From positions 2,728,001-2,792,000 of the forward strand of contig NZ_VFOX01000001.1 in the NCBI RefSeq assembly GCF_006716345.1: a stretch of DNA of 64,000 nucleotides, read 5' to 3'. Below are positions 50,930 to 60,186 of the stretch, in pieces. The translations under genes were made by a program, and so were the position numbers. The notes under the pieces are model-generated. The model worked only from the letters and a program-made list of their open reading frames with translations, did no database searches and was not told the DNA's origin. Position 1 is the first letter of the stretch; each line of letters begins with the position of its first letter. The stretch is from Microbacterium saperdae (GTDB lineage: Bacteria > Actinomycetota > Actinomycetes > Actinomycetales > Microbacteriaceae).

Positions 50930-51694
50930 CTATGCGCGCGAATCGGTCACAGAGCCATGGCTGCGAGCAAAGGTGCGCGGCGACACACCCGTGCGCCGCC
51001 GGAACGCCGCGGAGAACGCGGCGAGCGATTCGAAGCCGACGGCGCGTGCCGTCCGGCCGACCTCGGCCCCGTTCGCGAGCATCGACATCGCCACCCTCAG
51101 GCGCAGCTCCGCTCGCCAGCGGGAGAACGACATGCCCGTCTCCACCGCGAACTGCCGGGTGAACGTACGCACACTCACGGATGACTGCGCGGCCCACGCA
51201 TCCACTGTGCGCCGATCCGAGGGCGCGGCGACCAGGGCGTCCGTCACCGCGCGCAGCCACGGCGTCGACGGCGTCGGCAACCCGACCTCGGCCTCGCCGG
51301 AATCGCCGAGCAGATCCAGCGCGAAGGCCTCGGCCCGTGCGCGGCGCACGGGGTCCGTGTACCGCGAGAGCTGCGCGAGCACGTCGTCCAGCAGCGGCGG
51401 CACGGTGGTCACGACGACACGGGCGCTCAGCTCCGCCCCGGCATCCGGCTCGAACCAGGTGCACCGCATGCTGTTGCCCGGCGCCGCGGTGACCTCGTGC
51501 ACGACGCCCGCCGGGATCCAGATGCTCGTTCCTCGGGGCGCGATGTAGACGGCATCCGGGGTGACGACGGTCACGGTGCGGGTGATCGCCGACAGCAGTT
51601 CGTGATCGTCGTGCCGATGAGCCGGCCAGTGTGCGCCGTCGGAGGTCGTGAGGATGTCGACGGAATCCAGGAGCGGATCGAGATCGATCGTCAT
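50930..51694 (-). CDS. AraC-family regulator with cupin sensor
   Basis: This regulator of 254 residues has an N-terminal cupin-like domain (WPAHRHDDHELLSAI, PRGTSIWIPAGVVHEVTA) and a C-terminal AraC helix-turn-helix (AAQSSVSVRTFTRQFAVETGMS, ending RRRTGVSPRTFAR). ATG at 51694 follows GGGAG. It is directly upstream of and co-directional with the siderophore uptake operon, 85 bp away. Regulators of this kind often sense the incoming siderophore or iron state, so it may activate that operon in addition to the iron repressor. No iron box was seen at its own start. Confidence 0.88.
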   Translation of the reverse strand: MTIDLDPLLDSVDILTTSDGAHWPAHRHDDHELLSAITRTVTVVTPDAVYIAPRGTSIWIPAGVVHEVTAAPGNSMRCTWFEPDAGAELSARVVVTTVPPLLDDVLAQLSRYTDPVRRARAEAFALDLLGDSGEAEVGLPTPSTPWLRAVTDALVAAPSDRRTVDAWAAQSSVSVRTFTRQFAVETGMSFSRWRAELRLRVAMSMLANGAEVGRTARAVGFESLAAFSAAFRRRTGVSPRTFARSHGSVTDSRA

Positions 51695-51845
51695 CGTGGA
51701 CTCCCAGGGGCGGAGGCGGATCGTCGGCAGCCGATGCGGATGCGGCGCACTCAGTGTACGGCCGGGGGACGACACACGCTCGATCCATGACGGAGCCGCA
51801 ACATCGATGCTGTGTCGTGCCGCGCGGGTATGGGATTCTGGTCCC

Positions 51846-52415
51846 ATGAAGAACGGAATCATCCGGTTCGCTGCGCTCTATGTGTTCAACGTGGCCGTCC
51901 TGCTGCTCATCGGGCTCCTGTTCCCCGGCGTCTCCGTCGGCCTGCATGCCCTGTGGGCCGCCGTGATCCTCACGCTCGCCGCCCTGTTCGTGAAGCCGAC
52001 CCTCGGCGCGGCGTTCCGCAAGTCCGCCGCGAAGTCGGCTGCCGAACGCACCAAGGCCGGCGAGAAGGTCGTGCAGTACGTGCTGGTCTACCTCGTCGAG
52101 CTCATCGTGTGGGTGCTGACGGTGTGGTTGAGCGGGGTCCGCGCGTCCGGATTCTGGGGCTTCGTGCTCCCTCCCCTCTTCCTGCTCTTCGGCTGGATGA
52201 TCTACGACCAGGTGGATGACAAGCTGCGCGCCAAGGCCGCCCAGCTCTACGACGCCGTGCAGGGCAAGGTCCAGGCACGCCGCACGTCCAGCCCGGCGCA
52301 GACCGACTCGTCGGCCTCACCGGCGGCGGAAGCACCGGAGACCGCCGCCGCCCGCGCAGAACTGCAGGACGGCTTGACCCCCGAGCAACGGCGCATGCTC
52401 GACGAACTCGGCTGA
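51846..52415 (+). CDS. Membrane protein of unknown function
   Basis: This protein of 189 residues has three or four predicted membrane spans (IIRFAALYVFNVAVLLLIGLL, LHALWAAVILTLAALFV, YVLVYLVELIVWVLTVWL, FWGFVLPPLFLLFGWMIY), overall like small holin-like/DUF membrane proteins. A cytoplasmic C-terminal tail is rich in Ala, Ser and Glu and ends LTPEQRRMLDELG. ATG at 51846 starts just before the first span. No motif gives a function. It is convergent with folD and separated from it by a terminator. Confidence 0.8.
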   Translation: MKNGIIRFAALYVFNVAVLLLIGLLFPGVSVGLHALWAAVILTLAALFVKPTLGAAFRKSAAKSAAERTKAGEKVVQYVLVYLVELIVWVLTVWLSGVRASGFWGFVLPPLFLLFGWMIYDQVDDKLRAKAAQLYDAVQGKVQARRTSSPAQTDSSASPAAEAPETAAARAELQDGLTPEQRRMLDELG

Positions 52416-52453
52416 CACCGCCGCTCCGCTCATCGCGAGCAGCACCCTGCGCG

Positions 52454-52503
52454 GATCGCAGAAAGGCACCCTTCCACGACGGAACGGGTGCCTTTCTGCG
52501 ATC
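52454..52503. terminator. Bidirectional terminator, 18-bp perfect stem
   Basis: Arms 52454-52471 and 52486-52503 are perfectly complementary. The 14-nt loop contains a further TTCC/GGAA pairing. AAAGG/CCTTT within the stem gives T-rich segments in both directions. It separates the membrane protein gene from convergent folD. Confidence 0.9.
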
Positions 52504-52510
52504 GGACTGA

Positions 52511-53389
52511 TCAGGCGACGCGCTCGGCGGCCTCCACGACGTTGGTCATGAGCAGGGCGACGGTCATCGGCCCCACGCCACCGGGGTTCGGCGAGAGGAA
52601 GCCGGCGACCTCGGCCACATCCGGGTGGACATCGCCGAACACCAGGCTCTTGCCCGTCTCGGGGTCGGTCTCACGCGTCACGCCGACGTCGAGCACGGCC
52701 GCACCGGGCTTCACGTCTTCGGCGCGGATCAGGTGCTTCACGCCCGCCGCCGCCACGATGACATCGGCCTCGCGCAGGTAGCGCGGCATGTCGACCGTGC
52801 CGGTGTGCGTGAGCGTGACCGTGGCGTTCAGGTCACGGCGGGTGAGCAGCAGACCGATCGAGCGTCCGATCGTGACACCGCGGCCCACCACGACGACGTG
52901 CGTGCCCTTGAGGTCGTAGTCGTTGCGCAGCAGCAGTTCGATCACTCCCCGCGGCGTGCACGGCAGCGGGGTGTGGATCGGGCTGTTGACGTTCAGCACG
53001 AGCCGGCCGAGGTTGGTCGGGTGCAGGCCGTCGGCATCCTTCGCCGGGTCGATGCGCTCGAGGATGGCGTCGGTGTCGATGTGCTTCGGCAGGGGCAGCT
53101 GCACGATGTAACCGTGGCAGGCCGGGTCGGCGTTGAGCTCGTCGATCAGCGCTTCGACATCCGCCTGCGTGGCGTCCGCCGGCAGCTCGCGCTGGATCGA
53201 GTTCATCCCGATCGCCTCGGACTGCCGGTGCTTCATGCCGACGTAGAGCTGCGAGGCCGGATCAGCACCCACGAGCACCGTGGCGATGCCGGGGGTGATC
53301 CCCTTGGCCTTCAACGCCGCGACGCGCTCGGTCAGCTCGGCGCGGATCGCGGCGGACGCCGCCTTCCCGTCGAGGATCTTCGCGGTCAC
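52511..53389 (-). CDS. folD: Methylenetetrahydrofolate dehydrogenase/cyclohydrolase
   Basis: This bifunctional one-carbon enzyme of 292 residues interconverts 5,10-methylene-, methenyl- and 10-formyl-tetrahydrofolate in the cytoplasm. Signatures are [15 protein letters not shown] (catalytic Lys), QLPLPKHID, and the NADP site [17 protein letters not shown]. The GTG at 53389 overlaps the glyA stop by 4 bp. It is second in the glyA-folD operon controlled by a ZTP riboswitch. Confidence 0.97.
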   Translation of the reverse strand: MTAKILDGKAASAAIRAELTERVAALKAKGITPGIATVLVGADPASQLYVGMKHRQSEAIGMNSIQRELPADATQADVEALIDELNADPACHGYIVQLPLPKHIDTDAILERIDPAKDADGLHPTNLGRLVLNVNSPIHTPLPCTPRGVIELLLRNDYDLKGTHVVVVGRGVTIGRSIGLLLTRRDLNATVTLTHTGTVDMPRYLREADVIVAAAGVKHLIRAEDVKPGAAVLDVGVTRETDPETGKSLVFGDVHPDVAEVAGFLSPNPGGVGPMTVALLMTNVVEAAERVA

Positions 53390-54660
53390 TGCTGCAGGTC
53401 CGGGTACAGCGGGAAAGCGGCGGCGAGGGCGTCGACACGCGTGCGAAGCGCCTCGACGTCGGCACCGGGGAGCAGCGCGAGGGCGATGATGTCGGCGACC
53501 TCGGTGAACTCGGCGTCGCCGAATCCACGCGTGGCGAGCGCCGGCGTGCCGATGCGAAGACCCGAGGTGACCATCGGCGGACGCGGGTCGTTCGGCACCG
53601 CGTTGCGGTTCACCGTGATGTGGATGTCATGCAGCAGGTCCTCCGCCTGCTTGCCGTCGACCACGGCGTCGCGCAGATCGACCAGCACGAGGTGCACGTC
53701 GGTGCCACCGGAGCGCACGGCGATGCCGGCATCCTTCACGTCCTGCTGCGAGAGGCGCTCGGCGAGCAGTGCGGCACCGCGGAGCACGCGCTCCTGACGC
53801 TCCTTGAACTCCGGCGTGCCGGCGAGCTTGAACGCGGTCGCCTTGGCGGCGATCACGTGCATGAGCGGTCCACCCTGCTGTCCGGGGAACACGGCGGTGT
53901 TGATCTTCTTCGCCAGATCGGCGTCGTTCGTGAGGATGAAGCCGGAGCGGGGGCCGCCGATGGTCTTGTGCACGGTCGAGGAGACGACGTCGGCGTAGGG
54001 AACCGGGTTCGGGTGCAGGCCCGCGGCGACCAGACCGGCGAAGTGGGCCATGTCGACCCAGAGCAGTGCGCCGACCTCGTCGGCGATCTCGCGGAAGGCC
54101 GCGAAGTCGAGCGTGCGCGGGTAGGCGGACCACCCGGCGATGATGACCTTGGGCTTGTGCTCGATCGCGAGGCGACGCACCTCGTCCATGTCGATCGTCG
54201 AGGTCTCGGGGTTCACGCCGTAGGCGACGATGTTGTAGAGACGACCGGAGAAGTTGATCTTCATGCCGTGCGTCAGGTGACCGCCCTGGTCGAGGGACAG
54301 GCCGAGCAGGGTGTCGCCGGGGCGGGCGATCGCGTGCAGCACGGCGGCGTTCGCCGATGCACCCGAGTGCGGCTGGACGTTCGCGAACTCGGCTCCGAAC
54401 AGGCTCTTGGCGCGCGAGATCGCGAGCTCCTCCGCGACGTCGACCTCTTCGCAACCGCCGTAGTAGCGGCGTCCGGGGTAGCCCTCGGCGTACTTGTTGG
54501 TGAGCACGGACCCCTGCGACTGCAGCACGGAGACCGGCACGAAGTTCTCAGAGGCGATCATCTCGAGGAACGTCTGCTGACGCTTCAGCTCGCGATCCAG
54601 GACCTCGGCGATCTCGGGGTCTACCTCGGAAAGGGGGGCGTTGAAGTAACGATCGGTCAT
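53386..54660 (-). CDS. glyA: Serine hydroxymethyltransferase
   Basis: This PLP enzyme of 424 residues converts serine and tetrahydrofolate to glycine and methylene-tetrahydrofolate. The PLP lysine lies in [14 protein letters not shown]. Other hallmarks are [32 protein letters not shown] and [18 protein letters not shown] at 54660 follows GAGGAG. An upstream ORF extension would overlap the riboswitch expression platform, so it is excluded. Both products of the operon move one-carbon units needed for purine synthesis, matching the ZTP sensor upstream. Confidence 0.98.
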   Translation of the reverse strand: MTDRYFNAPLSEVDPEIAEVLDRELKRQQTFLEMIASENFVPVSVLQSQGSVLTNKYAEGYPGRRYYGGCEEVDVAEELAISRAKSLFGAEFANVQPHSGASANAAVLHAIARPGDTLLGLSLDQGGHLTHGMKINFSGRLYNIVAYGVNPETSTIDMDEVRRLAIEHKPKVIIAGWSAYPRTLDFAAFREIADEVGALLWVDMAHFAGLVAAGLHPNPVPYADVVSSTVHKTIGGPRSGFILTNDADLAKKINTAVFPGQQGGPLMHVIAAKATAFKLAGTPEFKERQERVLRGAALLAERLSQQDVKDAGIAVRSGGTDVHLVLVDLRDAVVDGKQAEDLLHDIHITVNRNAVPNDPRPPMVTSGLRIGTPALATRGFGDAEFTEVADIIALALLPGADVEALRTRVDALAAAFPLYPDLQQ

Positions 54661-54697
54661 GATGACATGCTCCTCTGACAACGGATTCGAAGGGTGT

Positions 54698-54785
54698 ACC
54701 AATCGGCCCAGGCGCGCGGTCGAATTCCGTGGTCAGTCGCTCCCCGGTGGTAGTCCACCCAGACGCCAGTCGCGACGGTTACGAG
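54698..54785 (-). ncRNA. ZTP (pfl) riboswitch upstream of glyA-folD
   Basis: On the minus strand the leader carries the pfl motif in order: GCGACTGGCG, then GGGTGGACTACCACCGGGGAGCG (split by the first helix), a variable stem, and CGCCTGGGCC near 54714-54705. These conserved blocks form the two ZTP aptamer subdomains, which sense the purine intermediate ZMP/ZTP that builds up when 10-formyl-tetrahydrofolate is short. A TATGCT -10 lies just upstream (54790-54785). The aptamer ends about 40 nt before the glyA ATG, so control of translation or early termination is possible. Confidence 0.93.
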
Positions 54786-54856
54786 CATAGCCGATGAGGG
54801 AGGTGGCGCAGGCTGGCGTGTCGACGATCATCGCAGAATCGTTTCGATCTCCGCCA

Positions 54857-54886
54857 TTCCGCTGAGCGACGCCGACGGGTAGGTTT
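54857..54886 (+). promoter_or_regulatory. Promoter of the hexosaminidase gene, probably leaderless
   Basis: TTCCGC (54857-54862) and TAGGTT (54881-54886), 18 nt apart, form a promoter. The ATG at 54892 lies six bases after the -10, where transcription should begin. No Shine-Dalgarno sequence precedes the ATG. A leaderless mRNA, common in actinobacteria, explains both facts. Confidence 0.6.
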
Positions 54887-54891
54887 TGTTC

Positions 54892-56403
54892 ATGGTCCTT
54901 CCTCACCCCCTTCCGCTCGTCCCCGCGCCCGTGTCAGCCGTCGCACGGGAAGGACGGATGCCGATCACCGCGACGACGCGCGTGCTCGGCTCCTCCCCCG
55001 CCACGGCGCAGTTGATCGCCGCCGTCGAGCGCCGAACCGGCATCCGCCTCTCCGTCGTCGACGAGGCCCCCGCGGAGATCGAGCTGATCGTCGACCCGAA
55101 CTCCTCGGCACCGGAGGGCTACACACTCGAGGTCGGCGATCGCGCGATCATCGTCGGTGCCGATGAGGCCGGACTCTTCTACGGTGTGCAGACTCTGCTG
55201 CAGCTGCTGCGCCAGGACGACTCCGGCTGGGCCCTGCTCGGCGCCGACGTCGCGGACTCTCCGCGCTTCGCCCGACGCGGCGTCATGCTCGACGTCGCCC
55301 GGCACTTCTTCGGCGTCGCCGACGTGAAGAAGTTCATCGACAGCACCAGCGCCCTCAAGCTCAACCACCTGCACCTGCACCTGAGCGACGACCAGGGGTG
55401 GCGCGTGCACATCGACTCCTGGCCGCTGCTCACCGAACGGGCCGCCGCGACGTCGGCGAACGGCGACCCCGGCGGCTTCTACACGAAGGACGACTACCGC
55501 GAGATCGTCGCGTACGCCGCATCACGCCACATGGTCGTGATCCCCGAGATCGACCTCCCCGGGCACACCCACGCGATCGGCGTCGCCTACCCCGAGCTCG
55601 TCGAGGCGCCGGTGCTGAACGACAACCTCATCGCGGACTCCGCACGCCTCGGCCAGCCGCTGCCCGTCGCCGGCGAGACGTACCTCGGCTGGGGCGTGGG
55701 GCACTCCAGCGTGCGCATCCACGAGGAGCGCACGTACGACTTCGTGCGCGACGTGGTGCGCGAACTGGTCGAGATGACCCCCGGCCCGTACATCCACATC
55801 GGCGGCGACGAGTCCCTCGGCACCCCCCAGGCCGACTTCGACCTGTTCGCCGAGCGTGCGACCGCGATCGTCGTGGAGGCGGGCAAGACCCCCGTGGCCT
55901 GGCACGAGATGGGCTCCGCGGCGAACATCGCCGAGGGCACCGTCGGGCAGTACTGGGGCAAGACCACGCCCGAGGGCACGCACGCCGAGGAGGCTGCGCA
56001 CTTCGTCGAACGCGGAGGCGCGCTCATCATGTCGGCCGCCGACGTGACGTACCTCGACATGAAGTACTCCCCCGACTTCCCGCTCGGGCTGACCTGGGCG
56101 GCGATCATCGATGTCCGCGCTGCGTACGAGTGGGAGCCCACGGCCGTTCTCGATGTGCCCGATTCCGCGATCCTCGGCGTCGAGGCGCCGCTGTGGTCCG
56201 AGACGACCCGCACCTACCGCGACGTCGAGCAGCTGGTCTTCCCGCGCGCTGCGGCGCAGGCCGAGGTCGCCTGGTCGCCGCAGGAGGGACCGGAGCGCGT
56301 GTGGGAGTCGTTCCGCGTGCGGCTGGGGACGCTCGCGCCGCTGTGGAAGGCTGAGGGGGTCGAATTCCACGCCGCAGCCGAGATCCCCTGGAGCGAACGA
56401 TGA
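54892..56403 (+). CDS. GH20 beta-N-acetylhexosaminidase
   Basis: This glycoside hydrolase of 503 residues releases terminal N-acetylhexosamines from chitin- or peptidoglycan-derived oligosaccharides. The GH20b N-terminal domain fills about residues 15-120. The catalytic barrel shows HLHLSDDQGWR, PEIDLPGHTHA and the Asp-Glu pair in HIGGDES. No signal peptide is seen, so it should act on imported oligosaccharides. Its stop overlaps the nagA start (ATGA), so hydrolysis and deacetylation are coupled in one operon. Confidence 0.95.
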   Translation: MVLPHPLPLVPAPVSAVAREGRMPITATTRVLGSSPATAQLIAAVERRTGIRLSVVDEAPAEIELIVDPNSSAPEGYTLEVGDRAIIVGADEAGLFYGVQTLLQLLRQDDSGWALLGADVADSPRFARRGVMLDVARHFFGVADVKKFIDSTSALKLNHLHLHLSDDQGWRVHIDSWPLLTERAAATSANGDPGGFYTKDDYREIVAYAASRHMVVIPEIDLPGHTHAIGVAYPELVEAPVLNDNLIADSARLGQPLPVAGETYLGWGVGHSSVRIHEERTYDFVRDVVRELVEMTPGPYIHIGGDESLGTPQADFDLFAERATAIVVEAGKTPVAWHEMGSAANIAEGTVGQYWGKTTPEGTHAEEAAHFVERGGALIMSAADVTYLDMKYSPDFPLGLTWAAIIDVRAAYEWEPTAVLDVPDSAILGVEAPLWSETTRTYRDVEQLVFPRAAAQAEVAWSPQEGPERVWESFRVRLGTLAPLWKAEGVEFHAAAEIPWSER

Positions 56404-57572
56404 GTGTGCAGTCCTCCGCGAGCGGTTCGCTCCTCATCCACTCGGCCCGGCTGGTCGACCGCGGCGAGATCGTCGAGAACGCCTGGGTCCGTATCGAGCA
56501 GGGACGCGTGGTGGCGCACGGGACCGGCGCGGACTGGACACCGGCCGATGTCGTCGTGGATGCCGTCGCGGCGGCTGGAGAGGGTGCGCTCCTCACTCCC
56601 GGCCTGGTCGACATCCACGGACACGGCGGGGCCGGCGCCTCGTTCGACGATGGTGTCGAGGCCATCCGCACGGCGCGTGCGCTGCACCGCGAGCACGGCA
56701 CCACGCGGGCCGTCGTCTCCCTGGTCACGGCTCCTCTCGACGACCTCGCCCGCAACGTGGCGCTGGTCGCCGACCTCATGCGCACCGATGTCGACATCCT
56801 CGGCTCGCATCTCGAGGGTCCGTTCCTGGATCCGGCACACCATGGCGCGCACGAGCCCACCCTGCTGCGCGCCCCCGCGGCGCACGACGTCGTCCGACTG
56901 CTGGAGGCGGGTCGCGGCACCGTGCGCCAGGTCACGATCGCACCGGAGCTGCCGGGAGGATTCGACGCGATCCGCCAGATCGTCGCGGCGGGAGCTGCTG
57001 CCGCGGTCGGCCACACGAGCGCGGATGCGGGCGTCGCGGTGGCGGCCTTCGAGGCGGGGGCATCGATCCTCACGCACGCGTTCAACGCCATGCCCGGCAT
57101 CCACCATCGCGCGCCGGGCCCCGTGCTCGCCGCCGCCGCGGATCATCGGGTGGTGCTCGAGGCCATCGCCGACGATGTGCATCTCGACCCGCACGTGATC
57201 AAGCTGCTGTTCGACACGGCACCGGGTCGTGTCGCGTTGATCACGGATGCCATGGCTGCTGCGGGCAGCGCCGACGGGCACTACGACCTCGGCGCCGTGA
57301 GCGTCACGGTGGCCGACGGCATCGCCCGCGCCGACGACACGGGTTCCATCGCCGGATCGACGCTCACGCAGGATGTCGCGCTGCAGCGGGCGGTGAGCGC
57401 GGGTGCGACCCTGCCTGCGGCGGTCCAGGCGCTGACGGAGACACCGGCACGCGCGATCGGCCGCGAAACCGAGCTCGGTGCGCTGCGCCCCGACCACGTC
57501 GGAGATGCGGTCCTGTGGGATGCAGAGCTGCACGTCGTCCGCGTCTGGGTGGGAGACCTGCTCAACGACTGA
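56400..57572 (+). CDS. nagA: N-acetylglucosamine-6-phosphate deacetylase
   Basis: This amidohydrolase of 390 residues deacetylates GlcNAc-6-phosphate. The metal and active-site motifs are PGLVDIHGHGG, HLEGPFLDPAHHGAH, VGHTSADAG, THAFNAMPG and LITDAMAAAG (catalytic Asp). The ATG overlaps the hexosaminidase stop. Its product, glucosamine-6-phosphate, is the substrate of NagB encoded 5 kb away on the other strand. A terminator hairpin follows. Confidence 0.96.
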   Translation: MSVQSSASGSLLIHSARLVDRGEIVENAWVRIEQGRVVAHGTGADWTPADVVVDAVAAAGEGALLTPGLVDIHGHGGAGASFDDGVEAIRTARALHREHGTTRAVVSLVTAPLDDLARNVALVADLMRTDVDILGSHLEGPFLDPAHHGAHEPTLLRAPAAHDVVRLLEAGRGTVRQVTIAPELPGGFDAIRQIVAAGAAAAVGHTSADAGVAVAAFEAGASILTHAFNAMPGIHHRAPGPVLAAAADHRVVLEAIADDVHLDPHVIKLLFDTAPGRVALITDAMAAAGSADGHYDLGAVSVTVADGIARADDTGSIAGSTLTQDVALQRAVSAGATLPAAVQALTETPARAIGRETELGALRPDHVGDAVLWDAELHVVRVWVGDLLND

Positions 57573-58038
57573 GAGGTCCGCACGACACGCGACGACGCGC
57601 AGCTCTGCGTTCTCCGGTACGTCTTCGCGGGAGGGAGGCCACCGGTCCCCAGATCGGTGGCCTCGTTCCCGCTTCACAGAGAGGGTGGGCCGGGAACTCC
57701 TCCCCCGAGGCTCCCGACCCGCCCTGCTGGTGCAATTGCCCCTCGCACCAGCGCCCGAACCCCGCCCCCCGGAGGAGTTCGTTTGGCTGTCTCTATGGGA
57801 TGAGACGAAGGCGGTCCCGATTCATTACGCGGGTTCCCGATTTTTTTTTCGAGATTCTTGGACGCACCGCTCCGAACAGCCCTCCGAACTGGGATTCTGT
57901 GACGCAGAAGATTTGCAGGGAATTCCGTGAAGGGGTGGCCTTGCTGGGAGTTTCGGGTGAGAATGAAGAAGACGCGTGATGAGGGCCGCCCTCCCGCGTC
58001 TCTCTTGTGAGGGCGCACGAGCACCCCGAGACAGATGG
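57573..58038. other. Intergenic region of 466 bases before the sigma factor gene
   Basis: The first 90 bases hold the nagA terminator. From about 57780 the base composition falls well below the genome average, with a run of nine T (57841-57849) and AT-rich patches up to 57980. No coding sequence is convincing; short frames here lack initiation signals. The segment GGGAATTC near 57918 could be part of an ECF-type -35, which would allow autoregulation, but the match is weak. Confidence 0.5.
57635..57664 (+). terminator. Terminator after nagA
   Basis: GAGGCCACCG (57635-57644) pairs perfectly with CGGTGGCCTC (57655-57664) around a 10-nt loop, 63 bp after the nagA stop. Confidence 0.8.
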
Positions 58039-60177
58039 ATGAAAGTGCACGAAGAAGAGAACGTTCCGCACGACGAACCGATCGCTGACGCCGATCTGAT
58101 CCTCCGCACCCGTTCGGGTGATACGGAGGCGTTCGGGGAACTCTGGCGACGCCACTACCCGTCCGGTATCGCGGTGGCCCGATCCGTCACGTCCTCCATC
58201 GACCCCGACGATCTGGTGCAGGAGTCGTACACCCGCATCTACCAGGCGATCGTCAAGGGCGGAGGGCCCAACGGCTCCTTCCGCGCCTACCTCTTCACGA
58301 GCATCCGCAACACCGCGGCCGCCTGGGGACGCTCCCGCCGGGAATCGACGATCGATGAGCTCGACTCCGTCGCCGACCCCGACAGCACCGACCAGGCTGC
58401 GAACGAGGCGCTCGACCGCAGCCTCACGGCACAGGCCTTCCGCAGCCTCCCCTCACGGTGGCAGGAAGTCCTCTGGTACACCGAGATCGAGCAGATGAAG
58501 CCGCAGGACGTCGCGCCGCTGCTCGGCATGAAGTCCGGCGCCGTCTCCCAGCTCGCCTTCCGCGCCAGAGAGGGTCTGCGCGAGGCGTGGATCCAGGCCC
58601 ACCTGCGCAGCGCCGCTCCGGGTTCCGACTGCCAGTGGACGATCGAGCACCTGGGCGCGTACTCGCGCGGCAACCTCAGTGCCCGCGACTACAAGCGCCT
58701 CGAGCTGCACCTCGATGAGTGCGCGCGATGCATGATCGTGGCCGCAGAGGCGAAGGACGTCTCCAAGCGACTCGCTCTGGTCCTGCTGCCCCTCGTCCTC
58801 GGCATCACCGGCTCCGCGGGATATCTGGCGACACTGCAGGGTGGTGGCGCTCCGATCGTCGCCCTCGCCGCCGCACCGTCCGGCATCCCCGGCGTCGTCG
58901 TCGCGGGTGACCCCGGCGTCACGGCATCCGCCGGGACCGCCGCCGCAGGCACCGGAGCGGGAAGCGGATCAGGCGGTGCGGCCGGAGGCAACACCGCGGC
59001 AGGCGGCAGCGCCGGCTCAGCAGGCGGTGGTGCGGCATCCGGCGGCATGTTGACCGGCATGGGAGCTCTCGTGGGTGCGGGTTCCGCGGCACTCGTCGTC
59101 GCCGGTGTCGTCGCAGCCGCGACGATCATCCCCGGCCTCACCGGCGCACAGCCGGCCGCGTCGCAGCCCAATGCCGGGGACAGCGACCCCTCGTCGATCG
59201 CGTCGGACGTCGGTCCCGATGCCTCGATGACGCTCGACAAGCCGGTCATCATCGAGGAGCGCGCCCCCGAGCCGAAAGACGACGCCACTCCCCCGGCCGA
59301 CGAGGCCCGGCCGGACGCCGTGGAGCCTTCCGGTCCGGTGACCGCTCCGACCGTCCCCATCGTCCCGGAGAAGCCGGTCACGCCGGTCGACCCGGTGGAC
59401 CCCGTCGATCCGGTCGACCCCGTGGACCCGGTCGATCCGGTCGATCCCGTGGATCCGGTGGACCCCGTGGATCCGGTCGACCCGGTGGACCCGGTCGACC
59501 CTGCGGTCCCGACAGCACCCCCGGTGTGGAGTGTCGCCACGGTATGGTTCCAGGGCTTCACCGTGCACTACAGCGTGCCGATCACCGGCGCCCCCGGAGC
59601 GACGATCGAGGCTCTGCTCGATGGCAGCAGCGGCGGCGGAGACCGTATCGAGCTCGACGAGACCGGCGCGGGGACGATCGACCTGCGACCGGATCTGTGG
59701 CAGTACCTCGACCCCGCCTCGACCACGGTGACCTTCCGCTACGTGTTGGCGACCGGACCAGGGCCGGCTGCGGAGACGACGCTCCTCGCGCTGAAGGGCG
59801 GCGTCGACATCGAGTTCTCCGAACTGCCGACGGAACAGCCTCCTGCCGAGCTTCCTGCCGATACGGGTGCCGCTGACGAGACGATCGTCCCGGAGACGGA
59901 CACGGTCGTCGAGGAGCCACCGGCAGCCGAGACGACGCCCGCGCCGGTCGAGCAGCCCGCGCCGGTCGAGCAGCCCGCGCCGGTCGAGCAGCCCGCACCC
60001 GCACCGGTGCCCGCACCGGCCCCGGCGCCCGAGACAGCGCAGTCCCCGGTCGAGGGGCCGGCCGCCGTCGAGGAGCCTGTCGCCGCCGTTCCTGCGGCGA
60101 CGGTGATCGCGACCGAGACCGATCCTGCGGCAGACGACGCCCTCGCACCGGCCGAGGAGCCCGCAAGCGCCGAATAG
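58039..60177 (+). CDS. ECF sigma factor fused to zinc-finger, membrane and repeat-rich extracytoplasmic regions
   Basis: The 712-residue protein has an N-terminal ECF sigma factor (residues about 15-185: sigma2 [16 protein letters not shown], sigma4 [29 protein letters not shown]). Next is an anti-sigma-like zinc finger with H-X3-C-X2-C in LHLDECARC (about 225-233). Two hydrophobic segments follow ([39 protein letters not shown]), with a Gly/Ala/Ser linker between them. Then come 13 Val-Asp-Pro repeats, a beta-rich domain of ~100 residues ([20 protein letters not shown]), and a Pro/Ala/Glu tail with three Ala-Pro-Val-Glu-Gln-Pro repeats. A membrane-tethered, surface-sensing sigma factor is suggested. 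Start is uncertain; ATG 57976 is the alternative. Confidence 0.85.
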   Translation: MKVHEEENVPHDEPIADADLILRTRSGDTEAFGELWRRHYPSGIAVARSVTSSIDPDDLVQESYTRIYQAIVKGGGPNGSFRAYLFTSIRNTAAAWGRSRRESTIDELDSVADPDSTDQAANEALDRSLTAQAFRSLPSRWQEVLWYTEIEQMKPQDVAPLLGMKSGAVSQLAFRAREGLREAWIQAHLRSAAPGSDCQWTIEHLGAYSRGNLSARDYKRLELHLDECARCMIVAAEAKDVSKRLALVLLPLVLGITGSAGYLATLQGGGAPIVALAAAPSGIPGVVVAGDPGVTASAGTAAAGTGAGSGSGGAAGGNTAAGGSAGSAGGGAASGGMLTGMGALVGAGSAALVVAGVVAAATIIPGLTGAQPAASQPNAGDSDPSSIASDVGPDASMTLDKPVIIEERAPEPKDDATPPADEARPDAVEPSGPVTAPTVPIVPEKPVTPVDPVDPVDPVDPVDPVDPVDPVDPVDPVDPVDPVDPVDPAVPTAPPVWSVATVWFQGFTVHYSVPITGAPGATIEALLDGSSGGGDRIELDETGAGTIDLRPDLWQYLDPASTTVTFRYVLATGPGPAAETTLLALKGGVDIEFSELPTEQPPAELPADTGAADETIVPETDTVVEEPPAAETTPAPVEQPAPVEQPAPVEQPAPAPVPAPAPAPETAQSPVEGPAAVEEPVAAVPAATVIATETDPAADDALAPAEEPASAE
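59386..59502 (+). repeat. Thirteen 9-bp units encoding Val-Asp-Pro
   Basis: Thirteen in-frame units of the pattern GTSGAYCCN code for Val-Asp-Pro. Synonymous third positions differ between units (GTC/GTG, GAC/GAT, CCG/CCC), so the protein repeat is kept while the DNA has drifted. It forms a stiff Pro-rich stalk beyond the membrane segment. Confidence 0.95.
59941..59994 (+). repeat. Three perfect 18-bp repeats encoding Ala-Pro-Val-Glu-Gln-Pro
   Basis: The unit GCGCCGGTCGAGCAGCCC occurs three times without change at 59941, 59959 and 59977. Unlike the Val-Asp-Pro array the DNA copies are identical, pointing to recent duplication. It lies in the Pro-rich C-terminal tail of the sigma factor fusion. 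Confidence 0.95.
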
Positions 60178-60186
60178 ACTGGGACC

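Noticed and set aside
57841..57849. Run of nine T considered as an intrinsic terminator
   Set aside because: No stable hairpin directly precedes it, and nagA already has a perfect hairpin at 57635-57664.
57976..58038. Upstream ATG for the sigma factor
   Set aside because: The added 21 residues are basic and unlike the N-terminus of ECF factors; not excluded, but ATG 58039 fits better.
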